Shown here piece after piece: positions 4,426 to 6,287 of a stretch of 6,287 nucleotides of DNA; the stretch's first letter is position 1, and each line of letters begins with the position of its first letter. The notes under the pieces are model-generated. The model was given only the letters and a program-made list of their open reading frames with translations, did not search any database and was not told the DNA's origin. A program made the position numbers and the translations under genes. The DNA lies in contig WAJW01000027.1 in assembly GCA_015523685.1 (NCBI GenBank), forward strand, positions 1 through 6,287. Direction: 5' to 3'. The stretch is from Archaeoglobaceae archaeon (GTDB lineage Archaea; Halobacteriota; Archaeoglobi; Archaeoglobales; JdFR-42).

Positions 4426-6270
4426 ATGCGATTGCTTCTCGTTCACGCCGACCACATGGAATACGAGGCAAAAAAGAAGACCAGATTCGCAGAAAAAATT
4501 GATAACGCGATGAAGAGGAAATATCTCGAGGAGGTTCTTGTTGTTTTTACCGCAGTTGAGGATGGAGATGATGATAGCACAGTGGAACAGGCCGTCAGAG
4601 AAATCACAGATGTTGCCGAAAAAATAGGAGCAGAGAGAATCCTCCTGTACCCGTATGCTCATCTAAGTCCGGATCTCGCACCACCTGAAACTGCAGTTGA
4701 AATCCTGAAAAAGATTGAAAGTTCCATTGAGGGTTTTGAGGTTCATCGAGCTCCTTTCGGATGGTACAAGGCCTTCAACATCTCATGCAAGGGCCATCCA
4801 CTCTCCGAGCTTTCAAAAACGATCACCCCGGTAAAGGAATCAAAGGCTCTTCAGGCCGAAAAAAAGGCTGTATCTCACTGGTACATCTTAACTCCGGATG
4901 GAAATCTGGTGGATGTTGATAAATTCGATTTTTCCGGGTTTGAAAATCTCAAAAAATTTGCAGACTACGAAATATCCAAGTCGAGAGTTGTGGATAGGAC
5001 CCCCCCTCACGTTGAGCTCATGCAGAGACTGGAAATAGCTGACTATGAAGATGCCTCTGATCCGGGAAACCTCAGGTATTATCCAAAAGGCAGGCTGATC
5101 AAATCTCTTCTGGAAAGATATGTGGTGGAGAAATGCGTCGAATACGGGGCCATGGAAGTGGAGACTCCCATCATGTACAGTCAACAGCATGAAACTCTCA
5201 GGAGATACCTCGACAGATTTCCTGCCAGACAGTACATTATTGAGGGAAAAAGAAAGCTCTTTCTCAGATTTGCAGCATGTTTTGGCCAGTTTCTCATGAC
5301 ACATGATATGGTTCTCCCGTATCGAGCTCTTCCAATCAAGCTGGTTGAACTCACGAAATACAGTTTCAGAAAAGAACAGAGGGGGGAGCTGGTGGGGCTG
5401 AGGAGGCTGAGAGCCTTCACCATGCCCGATATGCACACGATATGCAGGGACATGAAGCAGGCAATGGATGAATTTCAGATGCAGTACAGGTTGAGCATGG
5501 AGGTGCTTGATACCATCGGCATTCCTTCTGAAAGTTACGAGGTGGCAATAAGGATGACAGAAGATTTCTACAGGGAGAACAGAGATTTTATTCAGGAACT
5601 CGTCAATATAATCAAAAAACCCGTTCTCATAGAGATGTGGGATTCCAGGTTCTTTTATTTTGTTCTTAAATTCGAGTTCAACTTCATCGATGCCCTGGGA
5701 AAGGCAAGCGCCCTCTCGACAGTTCAGATCGATGTTGAGAATGCAGAAAGATACGGCATATCTTTTATAGATGAAAGCGGGCAGGAAAAGAGGCCTGTTA
5801 TCCTCCACTGTTCTCTCAGCGGAGCTATAGAACGATGCATATATGCTCTCCTTGAGAAGGCCCATATGGATACGGAAAAAGGCAATCTCCCATCATTCCC
5901 CCTATGGCTTTCTCCGATTCAGGTGAGAATAATTCCGGTTTCCGGGAAATACCTGAAATTTGCAGAGGATCTCATGAAAAAACTTGGTGGATTTAGAGTC
6001 GACCTTGATGACAGAAATGAGACCCTCGGGAAAAAAATCAGAGATGCGGGAAGAGAATGGATTCCATACGTTGTGGTTGTGGGAGAGGAGGAAGAACGAA
6101 CAGGGCTCTTAACCGTGACCGTGAGGAAAGAAAGTACCGTCAAAAACCAGAAGAAAGTTAAGATGACGGTCGAGGAACTCAAACAGAGGATCCAGAAGGA
6201 GACGGAGGGAAGACCATCAGCTCTTCTACCCCTTCCACCTTACCTGTCTAAGAGACCGAGATTCAGATGA
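4426..6270 (+). CDS. thrS: Threonyl-tRNA synthetase, archaeal type
   Basis: 614 residues, full length. It charges tRNA(Thr) with threonine in the cytoplasm. Residues 1-135 form the archaeal DTD-like editing domain that removes mis-attached serine: MRLLLVHADHMEYE (1-14), LLYPYAHLSPDLAPP (73-87), FGWYKAF (111-117) and SCKGHPLSE (120-128). The class II catalytic core follows from about 195: DYEDASDPGNLRYYPKGRL (206-224), zinc ligands C285 (RFAACFGQF), H337 (MPDMHT) and H461 (LHCS), motif 2 FRKEQRGELVGLRRLRAF (314-331) and motif 3 SGAIERCIYALLE (465-477). The anticodon-binding domain begins near 493 (LWLSPIQVRIIPVS), includes DLDDRNETLGKKIRDAGREW (526-545) and ends KRPRFR. The start is set by the family N-terminus MRLLLVH and a TATA box 28 bases upstream; there is no usable Shine-Dalgarno. 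A long open frame on the opposite strand (5865-4888) is its shadow. It stands alone, divergent from the macro gene. Confidence 0.98.
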   Translation: MRLLLVHADHMEYEAKKKTRFAEKIDNAMKRKYLEEVLVVFTAVEDGDDDSTVEQAVREITDVAEKIGAERILLYPYAHLSPDLAPPETAVEILKKIESSIEGFEVHRAPFGWYKAFNISCKGHPLSELSKTITPVKESKALQAEKKAVSHWYILTPDGNLVDVDKFDFSGFENLKKFADYEISKSRVVDRTPPHVELMQRLEIADYEDASDPGNLRYYPKGRLIKSLLERYVVEKCVEYGAMEVETPIMYSQQHETLRRYLDRFPARQYIIEGKRKLFLRFAACFGQFLMTHDMVLPYRALPIKLVELTKYSFRKEQRGELVGLRRLRAFTMPDMHTICRDMKQAMDEFQMQYRLSMEVLDTIGIPSESYEVAIRMTEDFYRENRDFIQELVNIIKKPVLIEMWDSRFFYFVLKFEFNFIDALGKASALSTVQIDVENAERYGISFIDESGQEKRPVILHCSLSGAIERCIYALLEKAHMDTEKGNLPSFPLWLSPIQVRIIPVSGKYLKFAEDLMKKLGGFRVDLDDRNETLGKKIRDAGREWIPYVVVVGEEEERTGLLTVTVRKESTVKNQKKVKMTVEELKQRIQKETEGRPSALLPLPPYLSKRPRFR

Positions 6271-6287
6271 CCTCTTTTCTTCAATTA
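6271..6287 (+). terminator. Pyrimidine-rich stretch after thrS, possible archaeal terminator
   Basis: CCTCTTTTCTTCAATTA directly follows the TGA. Archaeal polymerase often stops at T-rich runs without a hairpin, but the longest run here is only four T and the window ends, so this is weak. Confidence 0.25.

Noticed and set aside
4888..5865. Long open frame (325 residues) antisense to thrS
   Set aside because: It lies wholly inside a highly conserved gene, its protein resembles no family I know, and it has no promoter or Shine-Dalgarno. It is a codon-bias shadow.
1..6287. CRISPR arrays, insertion sequences, tRNA or rRNA genes
   Set aside because: No spaced direct repeats, transposase motifs, terminal inverted repeats, or cloverleaf/rRNA signatures were seen on either strand.

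Overview
The window reads as euryarchaeal chromosomal DNA. It has an archaeal-type threonyl-tRNA synthetase with the DTD-like N-terminal editing domain, a 3'-5' polymerase of the Thg1 family, a short archaeal PRC-barrel protein, a site-2 protease with CBS domains like that of methanogens, GGTGA-type Shine-Dalgarno sites, and BRE/TATA-like elements placed for leaderless transcription. From remembered family sequences, the synthetase looks closest to the Methanosarcina/Archaeoglobus side of the Euryarchaeota. I cannot assign a genus.

Layout. Positions 1-2767 form a leftward cluster. First transcribed is a CBS-domain site-2 (M50) protease (2767-1679). It overlaps by 11 bases a TraB/PrgY/Tiki-family membrane protein (1689-508). 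Seven bases further on lies the wreck of a second, CBS-less M50 protease (500-1, continuing off the window), with a stop, about four frameshifts and no HExxH segment. An 84-base divergent promoter region (2768-2851) separates this cluster from a rightward pair: a PRC-barrel protein (2852-3112) overlapping by 41 bases a Thg1-type tRNA(His) guanylyltransferase (3072-3818). A macro-domain protein (4317-3805) points back and overlaps the thg1 tail by 14 bases. A 108-base divergent region (4318-4425), with two apparently leaderless promoters, separates it from thrS (4426-6270). A short pyrimidine-rich stretch ends the window.

How the genes may work together. The left half is a membrane proteolysis module: an intramembrane protease with a nucleotide-sensing-type regulatory domain, translationally linked to a putative TraB/Tiki metalloprotease, with a third protease decaying. 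The right half is RNA-centred (Thg1, ThrRS) with an ADP-ribose-binding macro protein between and a PRC-barrel protein coupled to Thg1. No mobile elements, CRISPR arrays, tRNA or rRNA genes are visible. Most genes are recognisable conserved families. The least explained items are the S2P/TraB coupling, the dying protease and the PRC/Thg1 overlap.
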